Source: a virus
IMG/VR virus record: IMGVR_UViG_3300047469_000312
Span: 62,001-126,000 of that record
Length of the DNA: 64,000 nt
Reading direction: 5' to 3' (one strand)
The notes under the pieces were generated by a model, which was given only the letters and a program-made list of their open reading frames with translations, searched no databases and was not told the DNA's origin. A program made the translations under genes and the position numbers. The number at the start of each line of letters is the position of its first letter. Position 1 is the first letter of the stretch. Shown here piece after piece: positions 9,183-18,340 of the stretch.

Positions 9183-9206
9183 GAGGCAGGACTTCGGTCC
9201 TGCCTC
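9183..9206 (+). terminator. UUCG-loop hairpin terminator
   Basis: GAGGCAGGAC and GTCCTGCCTC form a perfect 10-bp stem closed by TTCG. Instead of a T tract it abuts TATGACG, the same layout as at 33222-33249. It ends the inner-body-like unit. Confidence 0.8.
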
Positions 9207-9224
9207 TATGACGCCGATCCTATG
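9207..9224 (+). promoter_or_regulatory. candidate late promoter (two TATG elements)
   Basis: TATGACGC at 9207 follows the hairpin directly, and a second TATG at 9221 sits in GATCCTATGATG, similar to GCATCCTATGCG at 15281 and 31416. phiKZ late promoters recognised by the virion-independent phage RNA polymerase centre on TATG. The gene served would be 9250, leaving a short leader of about 25-40 bases. Confidence 0.5.
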
Positions 9225-9249
9225 ATGAAATTATAGCCGGGGAACAGAA

Positions 9250-10878
9250 ATGCCCAAAATCATGGTGGAGCTTCACGAGACGTACGAGAGCATTACGCGC
9301 CCGGTGGTGTACAACATCGTGCGCGATATGATCCAGCGTACGGGCTTGCCGAAGGACATCCGCATCAACTATCCGGGTGACATTGAGCGCGCCATGCAAG
9401 ATGGCTCCTCGATTACCTCGACGCATCCCGAAGCAACGAAGTTTGCGTACACCTCGCAACTGACGATCGAAGTGGATGAGCAGTATCAGGAAGACCGCTT
9501 GCTCTCGTCGGCGGTATGGCGGCCGGAGAATCCCTTTATCTTTCGTGACGATGCTCTGGGTGTGGGGATCAAGCCGGTGTACGGTTCGTGCGACACCACC
9601 GTGACGGTGAAGTTCCGTGCACGCAGTAAGCAGCAGGCCACGCGCTGGCGCGATGAGGTCAAGAACCGCACCGCTCAGGGTCGCGAGCAGTTTGTACACC
9701 AGATCGCCTATCACTACCTGGTGCCCGAAGAGATGTTTGTGGTGCTCGGTGAGATTCATCGGCTGCGTGAGAATGTGGCCGGGTACGGTGAGGATTTCGC
9801 GACCTACTTTAAGAACAACCGTACCAGTAAGGCGCGCTTCTTAACCGACCAAGCAGGGCGCAATGGTCGCTGGGGGATTGCGGAGTCGCAGATCCGGGTA
9901 CTGGGTTGGTTTGATTGGGAAGGCCAGCCTGAGCAAGGCAGCAAGGAAGACGATGGCTCGACCTGGACCATTGGCTTTTCGTACAAGTTTAAGTACGACA
10001 AACCGAACGCCTGCGCGATGCAGTATCCGCTGATCGTCCACAACCAGATGATCAAGTACCATCCGGAGCCGCCCGATCAACCGATGTACCAGATCGAAAA
10101 CCAGCTGCGCCGTTATGCGCTCTCGGCCAAGATGTTTGCGTACTTCGAGACTGGTGGCCCGATGCACTACATGCAGCGGCGTCAAGGCTATCAGGTGCCC
10201 TCCTATGACGAGTTCATCCCGTTTAGTGTGGTACCGAATACGCTGCGCTTGATGACCGCGCTCGTGAAGATCGATCCGGCGAATCCGCGCGCGCTCTTTA
10301 ACCTCACGGATAATATCGGTGGGGACATCATGATGGACCCGGACATCCGGTGCTGTCTGGAAAAAGAGTGGCCGTACATGACGCAGCCGATGCAGTCGAT
10401 CTTTAACGTCAGTCTCTATACGGGTCAGCTGCTCCAAACCCCCGATAAGCTGACGGTCGATGCCGACCTGAATGTGAAGACGACGTTTGACATGGATCTG
10501 CGTCAGACCTATCACGTGCGGGTCAGTCTGGTAAAGAACCTGCGCCTCATTCCGCGGGCTGCGCTGGATCGTTTGCGTGATTGTGCGCCGTGTCTCATCA
10601 AACTCCTCGATGCGATTGATCCGACTCTCAAAGGTCGGGGACTGCTGCCGTGTATTGTGGGCGACACCTGGGTCACCTGGCCGTGTCTGGAGAAAGCGAT
10701 CAACGCCATCAATGGGGCGACTGCGGCGCAGCAAAACGCCCCAGCCGGATGGAACGTGGGCACGCTCTTTATCCAGACGGGTCGTGCAGTGGATGGTGTG
10801 AACACCAATGCCGCGACGTGGGGCTATGCGCCGGGCTTGGCCCCGGCTGACCCGCGTGACGACGGCTGCTCTTGCTAA
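9250..10878 (+). CDS. putative virion structural protein, 542 aa
   Basis: The first gene after a terminator/TATG unit, with a GGGGAA ribosome site. The protein is large, soluble and beta-rich in pattern, with many aromatic and charged residues, no signal peptide and no catalytic motif. The C-terminus ends in a Cys pair (GCSC), and a CCLEKEW segment lies near residue 374. It heads a tight operon-like run 9250-14332 of structural-looking proteins. A baseplate or tail role is likely but not identifiable from sequence alone. Confidence 0.55.
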   Translation: MPKIMVELHETYESITRPVVYNIVRDMIQRTGLPKDIRINYPGDIERAMQDGSSITSTHPEATKFAYTSQLTIEVDEQYQEDRLLSSAVWRPENPFIFRDDALGVGIKPVYGSCDTTVTVKFRARSKQQATRWRDEVKNRTAQGREQFVHQIAYHYLVPEEMFVVLGEIHRLRENVAGYGEDFATYFKNNRTSKARFLTDQAGRNGRWGIAESQIRVLGWFDWEGQPEQGSKEDDGSTWTIGFSYKFKYDKPNACAMQYPLIVHNQMIKYHPEPPDQPMYQIENQLRRYALSAKMFAYFETGGPMHYMQRRQGYQVPSYDEFIPFSVVPNTLRLMTALVKIDPANPRALFNLTDNIGGDIMMDPDIRCCLEKEWPYMTQPMQSIFNVSLYTGQLLQTPDKLTVDADLNVKTTFDMDLRQTYHVRVSLVKNLRLIPRAALDRLRDCAPCLIKLLDAIDPTLKGRGLLPCIVGDTWVTWPCLEKAINAINGATAAQQNAPAGWNVGTLFIQTGRAVDGVNTNAATWGYAPGLAPADPRDDGCSC

Positions 10879-10887
10879 AGGAATACC

Positions 10888-12258
10888 ATGCCTGTTTTTG
10901 ACGAAGTGCCGAACTCGCCGATTGCGACGCCTGTTCCGGCCACCATTCAGATCTCTAAACCCGCCTACCGTGGCGTGGTGGTCGACACGACCCTCATCCC
11001 GCAGCAATCGCTCTTGACGAATATCGAGGGCATGAGCTGGACGGTCGATTACTTCTCGCAAGTGATCGATGAGGACAATGCGCTCACGGGTCAGTCGGTC
11101 GACAAGGAAGGGATCTATCAGCAGTACCGTCGGATTCAAAACCTGGAGATCAAGGTCAGCCAGGACCTGAAGTCGACGCAGGACAACAGCCAAAAGACTC
11201 AGGCTGTCACCGGCAACGCGACCATGTATCCGTTCGTGGTGCCCAACGAAGGCGACATGTTCGTGGTCTCCCTGCTCGATGGACGGGCAGGCATCTGTCA
11301 GATCACGCACTCGGAAGAGCGCTCGATCTACAAGGACACCTGCTACTACATCGAGTACATCCTGGTCGATGAAGCGACCAAGGAACGCATGAGCGACTTG
11401 GTCAGCAAGACCGTGCAGAATCTGTACTTCTTGCGCGACTTTCTGATTCATGGCCAGAACCCCTTGATTCAGGAAGAGGACTGGCATGACCTGAATGAGC
11501 TCAGCGATCGTTATCGTGACCTGGTGACGATGTACTTCAAGATGTTCTCCTCCAACGAGTACAAGACCCTGGTGCTGCCGGGTCAACCGGAGCCGACGTA
11601 CGATCACTTTGTCATGAAGGCGGTGATGAAGTTCTTCACCACATGGGACACGTACCTGATCCGTCAGAACCGTATCCTGAACTGTGATGACGACGACGTG
11701 ATGAAGTCGATCACGATCTGGGACGCGCTGGTCAATCGGGATAATCACCTGATGAAGTTCGTGAACAAGCGCGCCGGGCTCGTTCCTGCTTGCCTCTTCA
11801 CGCGCAATGCGATGCTGGAAGGGATTCATTACTCCGGTATCCGCCGGGTGGTGTATCCGATCGACCCGGAACTCACGGTGGACTTTGCTGCCTTGCCTGC
11901 TGTCAAAAGCGCAGACGGCACGATTGCCCTGAGTCCGGTGCAATCCCGCAAGGGCACGCTCAAAGACCTGCTCGATCCGTCGCAGGAGCAAGGCTTGCAA
12001 GTCTACGGCAATGCGCCACTGATCAATCCAGTGTTGTGTGACGACTACTACGTGTTCTCGGAAGCCTTCTACAACAACTACCCGGACGGTCAGTCCAAGC
12101 TAGAACTGTGTGTTCGAGATTTCCTCCAAGGTAAGGCGATCAATCGCAAGCTGCTCTTGCAGTTCTGTGACACCTACCATGCCTGGGGTGGACTCGAGCG
12201 TTTTTACTACCTCCCTGTCGTGCTGGTGCTGATTAACGCAGCGACCCGCGCGGTATAA
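10888..12258 (+). CDS. putative virion structural protein, 456 aa
   Basis: An AAAGGAA site precedes the ATG, nine bases after the preceding stop. The N-terminal third is beta-rich (residues ~20-160, including KPAYRGVVVDTTLIPQQSL and ITHSEERSIYKDTCYYIEY) and the C-terminal two thirds are helical. Proteins with this N-terminal pattern are, to my knowledge, widespread unnamed structural proteins of large myoviruses. It has no enzyme motif. The position between 9250 and 12275 supports a baseplate/tail assembly role. Confidence 0.55.
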   Translation: MPVFDEVPNSPIATPVPATIQISKPAYRGVVVDTTLIPQQSLLTNIEGMSWTVDYFSQVIDEDNALTGQSVDKEGIYQQYRRIQNLEIKVSQDLKSTQDNSQKTQAVTGNATMYPFVVPNEGDMFVVSLLDGRAGICQITHSEERSIYKDTCYYIEYILVDEATKERMSDLVSKTVQNLYFLRDFLIHGQNPLIQEEDWHDLNELSDRYRDLVTMYFKMFSSNEYKTLVLPGQPEPTYDHFVMKAVMKFFTTWDTYLIRQNRILNCDDDDVMKSITIWDALVNRDNHLMKFVNKRAGLVPACLFTRNAMLEGIHYSGIRRVVYPIDPELTVDFAALPAVKSADGTIALSPVQSRKGTLKDLLDPSQEQGLQVYGNAPLINPVLCDDYYVFSEAFYNNYPDGQSKLELCVRDFLQGKAINRKLLLQFCDTYHAWGGLERFYYLPVVLVLINAATRAV

Positions 12259-12274
12259 GAAGGATGGCCCCATC

Positions 12275-12961
12275 ATGCCTATTGTTATCAATGAAACCTT
12301 TACCACGGATTACTACATCTTTGAAAAGCTGTGGTGGTGTCGGGTACCGTTTAACGCCTCGCGCTCCGTCGAGCACATCAAGCATTTCGGCACGCCCCAG
12401 TCGGGCGACCTGGATCGGGATCGTGCGACGGCTAATGAGCTGGTGGATCGGATGCTCACCATTGAACGGATGGTCGAGTACACCAAGACGGGCGTGCATG
12501 TCTACGTAAAGAACCGCAACGACTGTAAGGAGATTTACGAAGCCATCAGTTTGCATCTGCAAGGCTGGAAGAAGCACCTGGAGTCGAGCCTCAATACGGG
12601 TGATGCCCCGTTGCAGGACCTGGTGGATCTGGATCAGTTTGCCAATCTCGTCTACTCGCACGCCAAGTACCAGTTCACCAACCAGTGGATGGAAGACGTA
12701 TTGCAGCGTCACATTTCCAGCTCGCTGCGCGTCTCGCGAGGCAACATGTTCGTCGCGAAGCCTTCGATCCAGCCCCAGGACACCCGCACGGATGAGGAGA
12801 AACTCGCCGAGCAGTATCCGGATCGTCAGGACATGTCGGATGTGTTTGCCCGACGCCTGCAGGCGGGCTCTTTGAACCGCGGTCTGTTGCCCCAACAGAG
12901 GCTGCCGGAAAAGAGTGGCGAGCGCGTCCCCGTGCCGGGCTTAAGCGACAAGTGGAAGTAA
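12275..12961 (+). CDS. putative structural/assembly protein, 228 aa
   Basis: It follows 10888 with a 16-base gap and an AAGGA site. It is helical and charged; the C-terminal ~50 residues are Pro/Arg/Lys-rich and probably flexible (LPQQRLPEKSGERVPVPG). No transmembrane segment or catalytic motif is present. The tight spacing within the 9250-14332 run suggests the same complex as its neighbours. Family not recognised. Confidence 0.5.
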   Translation: MPIVINETFTTDYYIFEKLWWCRVPFNASRSVEHIKHFGTPQSGDLDRDRATANELVDRMLTIERMVEYTKTGVHVYVKNRNDCKEIYEAISLHLQGWKKHLESSLNTGDAPLQDLVDLDQFANLVYSHAKYQFTNQWMEDVLQRHISSSLRVSRGNMFVAKPSIQPQDTRTDEEKLAEQYPDRQDMSDVFARRLQAGSLNRGLLPQQRLPEKSGERVPVPGLSDKWK

Positions 12962-12970
12962 GGAGCCCTT

Positions 12971-14332
12971 ATGGAACTGGAACAATCGGGACTGTATCAA
13001 GAGGTGCAGGCGATCACCGCTGCGCCCAATCCCGTGCACTTTGCGTGGTCTGCGATCATTCACCTGAATGCCACTGGCGTGGATCTGGTGCCGCTGAAGC
13101 TGGTGTCCTATGACATCCAGGCGGACTATGAGCTGAACTACGGCGACGTGATCATGGTGGAGCTCCTGATCCCGGCAGGCAAGTACGCGTATCAGGTCTA
13201 CCCCAATCAGAGCAATCTCGACATCACGATCATCAAGACACCGCTGAGTGAAACGGGTGACACGACCAACACCGCCCAGCAAGTGCAGCAGCAACGCTTT
13301 ACGGCCACGCTGGTGGATCGGGGTAATCCGACCTTAAGCGGCAATGGTCGGAACGTGGTGTCCGAAGACGATCTGGATCGCGTCTCGCTCTTAAACATCA
13401 GCTTCCAGTTGGTGGATAAGGCGCTTGAGCAATTGCGCATGCGCACCTACGGTAACATCTTTCGCTACATGACACCGCAAGATGTCATCACCGGCGTGCT
13501 CACCCAGCAGTCCAGCAACATCATGGTGAATGGCGCGCAAGCAGTGCAGGGTGTGCAAATGGTGGCGGCCGATAATACCGCGAAGCGCGATCACCTGGTG
13601 ATTCCGCAGGGCACCAAGCTCGTCAATCTGCCCAAGTACGTGCAGGAGAAGTGTGGCGGAGTGTACGGGGCCGGGATGGGTTACTACCTGCAAGATGGCT
13701 TCTGGCATGTCTATCCGCTTTACGATCCGACCCGTTATAGCCAGGCGTTCTCTCAGGCGACCATTATCATCATCCCGGAGAATAAGTACCCGAACCTGGA
13801 TCGCACCTACCGACAGGATGGCAGCAACCTCGTCATCTTGGCCACCGGCACGGTGAAGACGCAGGATAACTCGGACTCCAAGCAGCTCTCGCAAGGTAAC
13901 GGTCTGCGCTTTGCCGACGCCAGCAAGATGATGGAGGGCTTTGTCTACACCCAGGACAATAAGACACTGGCGGCGCGCGGGTCAACCAACAGTGAATTTG
14001 TCTCGGTGCAGCGCCCCAATGGCATGAATAATGTGCAGGTATCGCCTAACCGCATCACTGCCAATCCTTATCTGGAATACTCGGCATTGGCTCAGCGCAA
14101 TGGCGGTCTCGTGGGGCTCGTGTGGGAGCACACTGATCCCTCGTTGATTGTGCCTGGCATGATGCTGCGGATTCTGTATCTGTCCGATGATTCCATTGAA
14201 CAGATGTACGGGGTTCTCCTGAAGGCTCACCACTCCGTACAAATGGCAGCCCCAGGTTTGACGGTAGCGCGGCACGTGACCCGTACTGCACTGACGATCT
14301 TTACGCAAGGCCAGTCTCAGGGGACGTCATAG
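12971..14332 (+). CDS. putative baseplate/hub-like virion protein, 453 aa
   Basis: A strong AAGGAG site lies just before the ATG. The protein is beta-rich, with an N-terminal segment describing a strand-rich domain (residues ~20-110), a central region with a conserved-looking cofactor-free core, and a C-terminal barrel-like segment (SDDSIEQMYGVLLKAHHSVQ). The pattern of an early beta domain followed by a late small barrel resembles gp27-like hubs, but I see no diagnostic motif, so this is a structural guess. It is the last large structural gene before the modular array. Confidence 0.45.
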   Translation: MELEQSGLYQEVQAITAAPNPVHFAWSAIIHLNATGVDLVPLKLVSYDIQADYELNYGDVIMVELLIPAGKYAYQVYPNQSNLDITIIKTPLSETGDTTNTAQQVQQQRFTATLVDRGNPTLSGNGRNVVSEDDLDRVSLLNISFQLVDKALEQLRMRTYGNIFRYMTPQDVITGVLTQQSSNIMVNGAQAVQGVQMVAADNTAKRDHLVIPQGTKLVNLPKYVQEKCGGVYGAGMGYYLQDGFWHVYPLYDPTRYSQAFSQATIIIIPENKYPNLDRTYRQDGSNLVILATGTVKTQDNSDSKQLSQGNGLRFADASKMMEGFVYTQDNKTLAARGSTNSEFVSVQRPNGMNNVQVSPNRITANPYLEYSALAQRNGGLVGLVWEHTDPSLIVPGMMLRILYLSDDSIEQMYGVLLKAHHSVQMAAPGLTVARHVTRTALTIFTQGQSQGTS

Positions 14333-14370
14333 TCGAGCACGAGAGCTTCGACGCTTTAGAGGGGAAGACC

Positions 14371-14622
14371 ATGCGACAGCTACTAGTCCGAGCGGGCCTC
14401 ACGGGGGCGCTAGTCTACGTTGCAGTTGCCGCAACAGCTGGCACCATTGGGTTTATCGCACCATACTTGCCGCGGGCTACGCCGTTGATCCCGCTCGCAG
14501 AGTTCGCTCGGTTGTTGGTCGCCGATCTCGAACACGGTGCGGTACTCCAGGTGTGCCAGCCCTTTCGCTGCTTTAAGGAAGACACCCACGGCTATCAAGG
14601 GTTGCGTGCTTTAACACCCTGA
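14371..14622 (+). CDS. small membrane protein, 83 aa
   Basis: The ribosome site AGAGGGGAAG lies before the ATG. Residues ~9-33 (LTGALVYVAVAATAGTIGFI) form one strong hydrophobic segment followed by a soluble tail with two Cys (VCQPFRCF). It sits alone between the hub-like gene and a UUCG terminator. The charge pattern (Arg at 2 and 7, before the helix) suggests N-in topology. It could be a small lysis-related (holin or spanin-like) or other envelope protein; nothing decides between these. Confidence 0.55.
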   Translation: MRQLLVRAGLTGALVYVAVAATAGTIGFIAPYLPRATPLIPLAEFARLLVADLEHGAVLQVCQPFRCFKEDTHGYQGLRALTP

Positions 14623-14628
14623 CTTAGG

Positions 14629-14648
14629 GGGAGAGCTTCGGCTCTCCC
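14629..14648 (+). terminator. UUCG-loop hairpin terminator
   Basis: GGGAGAGC and GCTCTCCC pair perfectly around TTCG, followed by TTTATGCCG. It ends the 9250-14622 unit just before the modular array. Confidence 0.8.
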
Positions 14649-14650
14649 TT

Positions 14651-14695
14651 TATGCCGCTGCCACGCTAAAGTAATAAAATATCGTCAATTCTATG
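14651..14695 (+). promoter_or_regulatory. candidate late promoter region (TATG at 14651 and 14692)
   Basis: TATGCCG at 14651 directly follows the hairpin, as at 32070, 46352 and 60018. A second TATG at 14692 lies in an AT-rich tract (TAATAAAATATC...CTATGATTAATTATT), 30 bases before the ATG of 14725. Either or both could start transcription of the array. Confidence 0.45.
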
Positions 14696-14724
14696 ATTAA
14701 TTATTCAATCTTGGGACCAACACC

Positions 14725-15264
14725 ATGGCCACACCTAAGCCTTACGGTGGATTGAGTAGCGATCGTTTGACCGCTTTGATTAACGTCTACAACCCTGGTT
14801 TGCATCGGGTTGAGCACGTTGATTTCACGTACGGACAACCCCAAGAGTACACAGATGCTCGGGGACGGAATACTCAGGTGACGCTGACCCCGGTGGCAGG
14901 GACTGACTACGTGGGGCCGGAGGACATCCATTACAGGCGTCTACCATTAAGCGTACTGTCGTTGCTGCCTGCAGGTTGGGTTAAACCCGTTGTCATCGAT
15001 GCATTTCCGTTTTCCATTCATGCTTCGTTGGATGTAATCAACGAAGCGTTGGGCCTTAACCTGACGCCCGACGAGGTTGAAGACACAGTCTACAGCGAAG
15101 AACAAAGCACCTACCAGCTGACTGCGCTCGGTGCCAATTCCTTAGCGTGGCTGGACTCGACTTATGAGTTCCAGGTTCAATTACCGGGGGCCTTAATTCC
15201 CTTAAGTTCGGTGATTGTTCGTCCTACGCTGAGTGGTCTGGTCTACGTCCAGCCCCCTGTGTAA
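14725..15264 (+). CDS. array protein, single A module, 179 aa
   Basis: First member of the modular array. It carries module A only: an N-terminal helix pattern (LSSDRLTALINVYNPGL), a strand block ending NTQVTLTPVAGTDYVG, the YRR motif near residue 73, a second helix before LGLNLTPDEVEDTV, and the closing strand SLAWLDSTYEFQV. In this copy the YRR is followed by LPLSVLSL. No signal peptide. As a family it looks like a secretion-independent virion protein, but the location on the particle is unknown. Confidence 0.6.
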   Translation: MATPKPYGGLSSDRLTALINVYNPGLHRVEHVDFTYGQPQEYTDARGRNTQVTLTPVAGTDYVGPEDIHYRRLPLSVLSLLPAGWVKPVVIDAFPFSIHASLDVINEALGLNLTPDEVEDTVYSEEQSTYQLTALGANSLAWLDSTYEFQVQLPGALIPLSSVIVRPTLSGLVYVQPPV

Positions 15265-15285
15265 GCAGTAAAAGTTGGCGCATCC

Positions 15286-15289
15286 TATG
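15286..15289 (+). promoter_or_regulatory. candidate late promoter GCATCCTATGCG
   Basis: TATG in the context AAGCAGTAAAA...GCATCCTATGCG (15254-15291). Nearly the same composite occurs at 31394-31426, in both cases just upstream of a single-A gene that has its own terminator. The leader to the ATG at 15339 is about 50 bases. Confidence 0.5.
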
Positions 15290-15338
15290 CGAATGTGTTT
15301 TTTCTTCGACCCCATTAACCTTCCAGAAGGTATCGAAA

Positions 15339-15869
15339 ATGGCATGGCAACTTGACTTTACCAAAGACCCTGATCAGGTCCTTCTGGACCAGATCAACCA
15401 CGACAACGCCAGTGCCCTGACGCTCGCTCTTATCTCCTTCGGGATTCCGACGGCCATGACGGGCACCAATCCGAACCCGGACACGCAAATCACCGTGTCG
15501 GCGCAAGCAGGTTCGGGCTACACCGGCAGCGTGGTGGTGAACTACAACCGCGTGAACCTGTCGACGATTCCGGGCGCCCGCAGCACCGTCTACGCGCTGG
15601 GCAATGCAGCGAACATTTCGGACATGATTCCGGAAGTGAACGCCGCATACCAGATCAACCTGACGGCTGCTGACTACACCGACGGCCCGCTGCCGACCTT
15701 CACTGGCGGTGTGCCTAACGAAGAGCACAACTTCCAGATCGCTGCCACGGCGGATTCGGTTGTGTACGAAGGCGTGATGACCCTCACGCTCAAGTCCAAC
15801 GACATCCCGCTGTCGAGCGTCATTACGTCGCCGACGCTCACGGGTCTCGTGTACGTCCAACCGGCCTAA
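15339..15869 (+). CDS. array protein, single A module, own transcription unit, 176 aa
   Basis: Module A only, with a clear core: NPDTQITVSAQAGSGYTGSV, then NYNRVNLSTI, a helix before INLTAADYTDG, and a closing strand VVYEGVMTLTL. It is flanked by its own candidate promoter (15286) and a strong UUCG terminator (15899), and its codons are strongly biased to favoured C-ending forms. Isolation, strong signals and codon bias suggest an abundant product, perhaps a major decoration or sheath-surface protein. The ribosome site AGAAGG lies about nine bases before ATG. Confidence 0.6.
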   Translation: MAWQLDFTKDPDQVLLDQINHDNASALTLALISFGIPTAMTGTNPNPDTQITVSAQAGSGYTGSVVVNYNRVNLSTIPGARSTVYALGNAANISDMIPEVNAAYQINLTAADYTDGPLPTFTGGVPNEEHNFQIAATADSVVYEGVMTLTLKSNDIPLSSVITSPTLTGLVYVQPA

Positions 15870-15898
15870 GTCGTTTTGTTGGTTCAGACCTAAAACGA

Positions 15899-15920
15899 GA
15901 GGGGACCTTCGGGTCCCCTC
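15899..15920 (+). terminator. UUCG-loop hairpin terminator with T tract
   Basis: GAGGGGACC and GGTCCCCTC form a perfect 9-bp stem around TTCG, followed by TTTATT. It separates the abundant-looking 15339 gene from the rest of the array. Confidence 0.85.
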
Positions 15921-15941
15921 TTTATTCGTTAAGGGGTACGT

Positions 15942-16772
15942 ATGTCTTTTGTGCCAGTCGCTTCCGACCGGCTGTTGGCACTCATTAATCAGGCAAATCC
16001 GCATCTTCCGACACCGGTTACGAAAAGTAACCTGTATCTGGGTGGCGCACGTCTGGACCCGAGTGCCTCGGACGGCAAGTCTTCTATCGTCCCGACAGTT
16101 GGGGTGCTGGGGACAGTGTATCACGGTTATCAGGATTTCAAGTATCAGCGCATTAATCTCACGCAAGCCTACGACTATATTCCAGTCATGCGCAGTGTGG
16201 GTGCCGATACGCTGTACAACATGCTCGACACGGTCAATGCGTACCTTGGGTTGAACTTCACCCAGGCCGACGTTGTTGACACTAATATTGCGCGCGTCGA
16301 TGAAGGTGCCGCAGTCAATATCAACATTATCGCCAAACCGACTTCACTCGGCTACACTGGCTCGATGGTGTTGGAATTTCACCGGATCTGGCCGGAGCTC
16401 TCTTCGGTGATCCGCAGTGTGAGTTTGGACACACAGAACTACGATAAGATTGACCCGACGCTTAACAAGCTTGACATCGGCATGCAGATGTGGAATGTCG
16501 ATATGTCGCCGTTCTACAGCACCGCGGCTTCAGCCAATGCGTTGGCCGTGAGTGCAAGCGGTACCTGGAGTAATCTGGCGTTGCTCAAAGCAGCGATCCA
16601 GAAACAGTTCGGCTACACCGACTGGCCCACCCCTGCAGCGAGTACGGTGACCGATTACGCGACTTCGAAGTATCCTGGCGCGAACACCAACTTTGAGCGG
16701 GTCGTGGTTCAGAAAAACGTGGTGGGTAGCACCTACGTAGGCGCGGCGCTCTTCCACTATAACCAGAGCTAG
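15942..16772 (+). CDS. array protein, A+B modules, 276 aa
   Basis: Module A occupies residues ~1-165 (ALINQANPHLPTPVTKSNL, YQRINLTQ, LNFTQADVVD, SLGYTGSMVLEFH). Module B follows: MWNVDMSPFYST marks its start, a helix (LLKAAIQKQFGYTDW) its middle, and GAALFHYN its end. The end motif hHYN recurs in seven array proteins. The ATG itself lies in TATG with AAGGGG upstream. It is separated from 16781 by eight bases, so translation is probably coupled. Confidence 0.6.
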   Translation: MSFVPVASDRLLALINQANPHLPTPVTKSNLYLGGARLDPSASDGKSSIVPTVGVLGTVYHGYQDFKYQRINLTQAYDYIPVMRSVGADTLYNMLDTVNAYLGLNFTQADVVDTNIARVDEGAAVNINIIAKPTSLGYTGSMVLEFHRIWPELSSVIRSVSLDTQNYDKIDPTLNKLDIGMQMWNVDMSPFYSTAASANALAVSASGTWSNLALLKAAIQKQFGYTDWPTPAASTVTDYATSKYPGANTNFERVVVQKNVVGSTYVGAALFHYNQS

Positions 16773-16780
16773 GATTAGTC

Positions 16781-18325
16781 ATGGCGCAAACGCTTTATCC
16801 CGCACCACTGACTGCGATTCTGACTGCGATTGCGGCTCAGAACAAGGGCGTGACACTCGTGCCCAGTCAGTACACCTTTGGCAATCCTGTCGTCTATCAG
16901 GACCCCCAGGGAATTGAAAACACGTCGCTGCTGATTACGGTCAACGACGTCAATGCGCCGTACCAGGGCGCGCAAACGATTTACTATCGACGTCTGAATC
17001 TGGCAGACCTGGCGATCCTCTTGCCCCAGCCGATCTTCGGCAACGGTTGGACCACGGTCGCGGATTTCTGGGCCGTGCTCAATGCGAACTTCGGTCTGAA
17101 CTTTGTCGCAGGCGACCTGAACGACAACACGGCGCTGGTGATCGGCTCGGATGGTTCGGGTTCCGTCACCTTGACCGCGCAGCCGAATTCGTTGGGTTGG
17201 ATTGGTTCGGTGACGCTACCGTTTCAAGCCGGTAACTACGATCTGGCCACGGTGGCCACCGGCACGACGCTCTCGGGTCTCTTGTATCCGAACACCGATG
17301 CGGGGAAACCCTTCGGTGAGCTGTATTCGTACTTCCGCGACATGACGCCGTATCAGGCGCATCTGCAGAACTACACTACCTCGAGCAATGACCTGACGCA
17401 GCTCGCGCTGGATTTGAAAGCACTGACGGGTAACAACTGGACCAACGTTGCGGCCGCCCAGTACAGTTTGCAAGGTGCTTCGGTGGTGTACAACGGACTG
17501 GTGTCGGACTTCGTGCCGCTGGGTGACTCGCTTTGTACCCCCAACCCGGCCTACCAGTACGTGCTGATTGTCAAGCTGAACAACTCGTACTCGCTCGGCT
17601 ACTCGGGCTACATGTTCCTGCATTATGGTCTCATCGACCCGTATGCGAATACGGACCTCTTGCCGCCGGTGAAGACCGCGATGCTGTTGCGCTTTGACGG
17701 CATCAACGGCTCGACCATTTTGCATGACCAGGCCTATCCGTCGCGGGTCCTCAACGCCAATGCACCGGCTGCGATCTCCACCGCACAGTCGCTCTGGGGT
17801 GGTTCTTCGCTCGCGGCGTTGGCTGCAGGTGCGAACGTGACCACGGCGGACTCTGCTGAGCTGCGCCTCACCTCGGACTTCACCCTCGAGTTCGATCAGT
17901 ACCTGCTCGCGAACAACGCCGTCCAGGTGTTGGCCATGAAGGCGCCGGATAACGCCAGCTCGGGTGGTCGCATTCAGATGTATAGCGACGGGACCTTGGT
18001 GGTCTATGCGGATCAGGACGTTATTACGCCGGGTAGCCAGACGCTCACCGTGGCCGCTAACAAGCTGGTGCTCAATCAGTGGCAACATATCGCGCTGGTC
18101 AGTAAAGCAGGCGTGTGGACGCTTTACGTAGACGGTGTACCGCAAGCCACCGCGACGGCGACCGGCAAGACCTGGGGCAACAACGCAGGGATGTTGTCAA
18201 TCGGCGGTAACCCTTTCGTGACGACTGCCCCCGCGCAAGCGTACCTCGAGGAATTCCGCATCAGTAATGTCGCCCGGTACTCGGCCCTCTTCACGCCGAT
18301 CACCGATCAGTTCTACGTTGATTAA
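16781..18325 (+). CDS. array protein, A+B modules plus C-terminal LamG, 514 aa
   Basis: Module A covers ~1-165 (YYRRLNLADL, SLGWIGSVTL), module B ~175-285 (YSYFRDMTPYQ, then GASVVYNGLV and GYMFLHYG), and a LamG/concanavalin-like jelly roll ~300-514. LamG signatures are LLRFDGINGST, ELRLTSDFTLEFDQYL, NQWQHIALVSK, WTLYVDG and YLEEFRISNVARY. Such domains bind carbohydrate or act as adhesive surface modules in phage fibres. This is the only A+B gene with LamG added at the end. An AGGA site precedes the ATG. Confidence 0.7.
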   Translation: MAQTLYPAPLTAILTAIAAQNKGVTLVPSQYTFGNPVVYQDPQGIENTSLLITVNDVNAPYQGAQTIYYRRLNLADLAILLPQPIFGNGWTTVADFWAVLNANFGLNFVAGDLNDNTALVIGSDGSGSVTLTAQPNSLGWIGSVTLPFQAGNYDLATVATGTTLSGLLYPNTDAGKPFGELYSYFRDMTPYQAHLQNYTTSSNDLTQLALDLKALTGNNWTNVAAAQYSLQGASVVYNGLVSDFVPLGDSLCTPNPAYQYVLIVKLNNSYSLGYSGYMFLHYGLIDPYANTDLLPPVKTAMLLRFDGINGSTILHDQAYPSRVLNANAPAAISTAQSLWGGSSLAALAAGANVTTADSAELRLTSDFTLEFDQYLLANNAVQVLAMKAPDNASSGGRIQMYSDGTLVVYADQDVITPGSQTLTVAANKLVLNQWQHIALVSKAGVWTLYVDGVPQATATATGKTWGNNAGMLSIGGNPFVTTAPAQAYLEEFRISNVARYSALFTPITDQFYVD

Positions 18326-18340
18326 TCCAAGGAGAGAGTG

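Noticed and set aside
9841-12000. Minus-strand open frame of 719 codons
   Set aside because: Antisense to two structural genes with clear ribosome sites; Arg/His/Val shadow composition.
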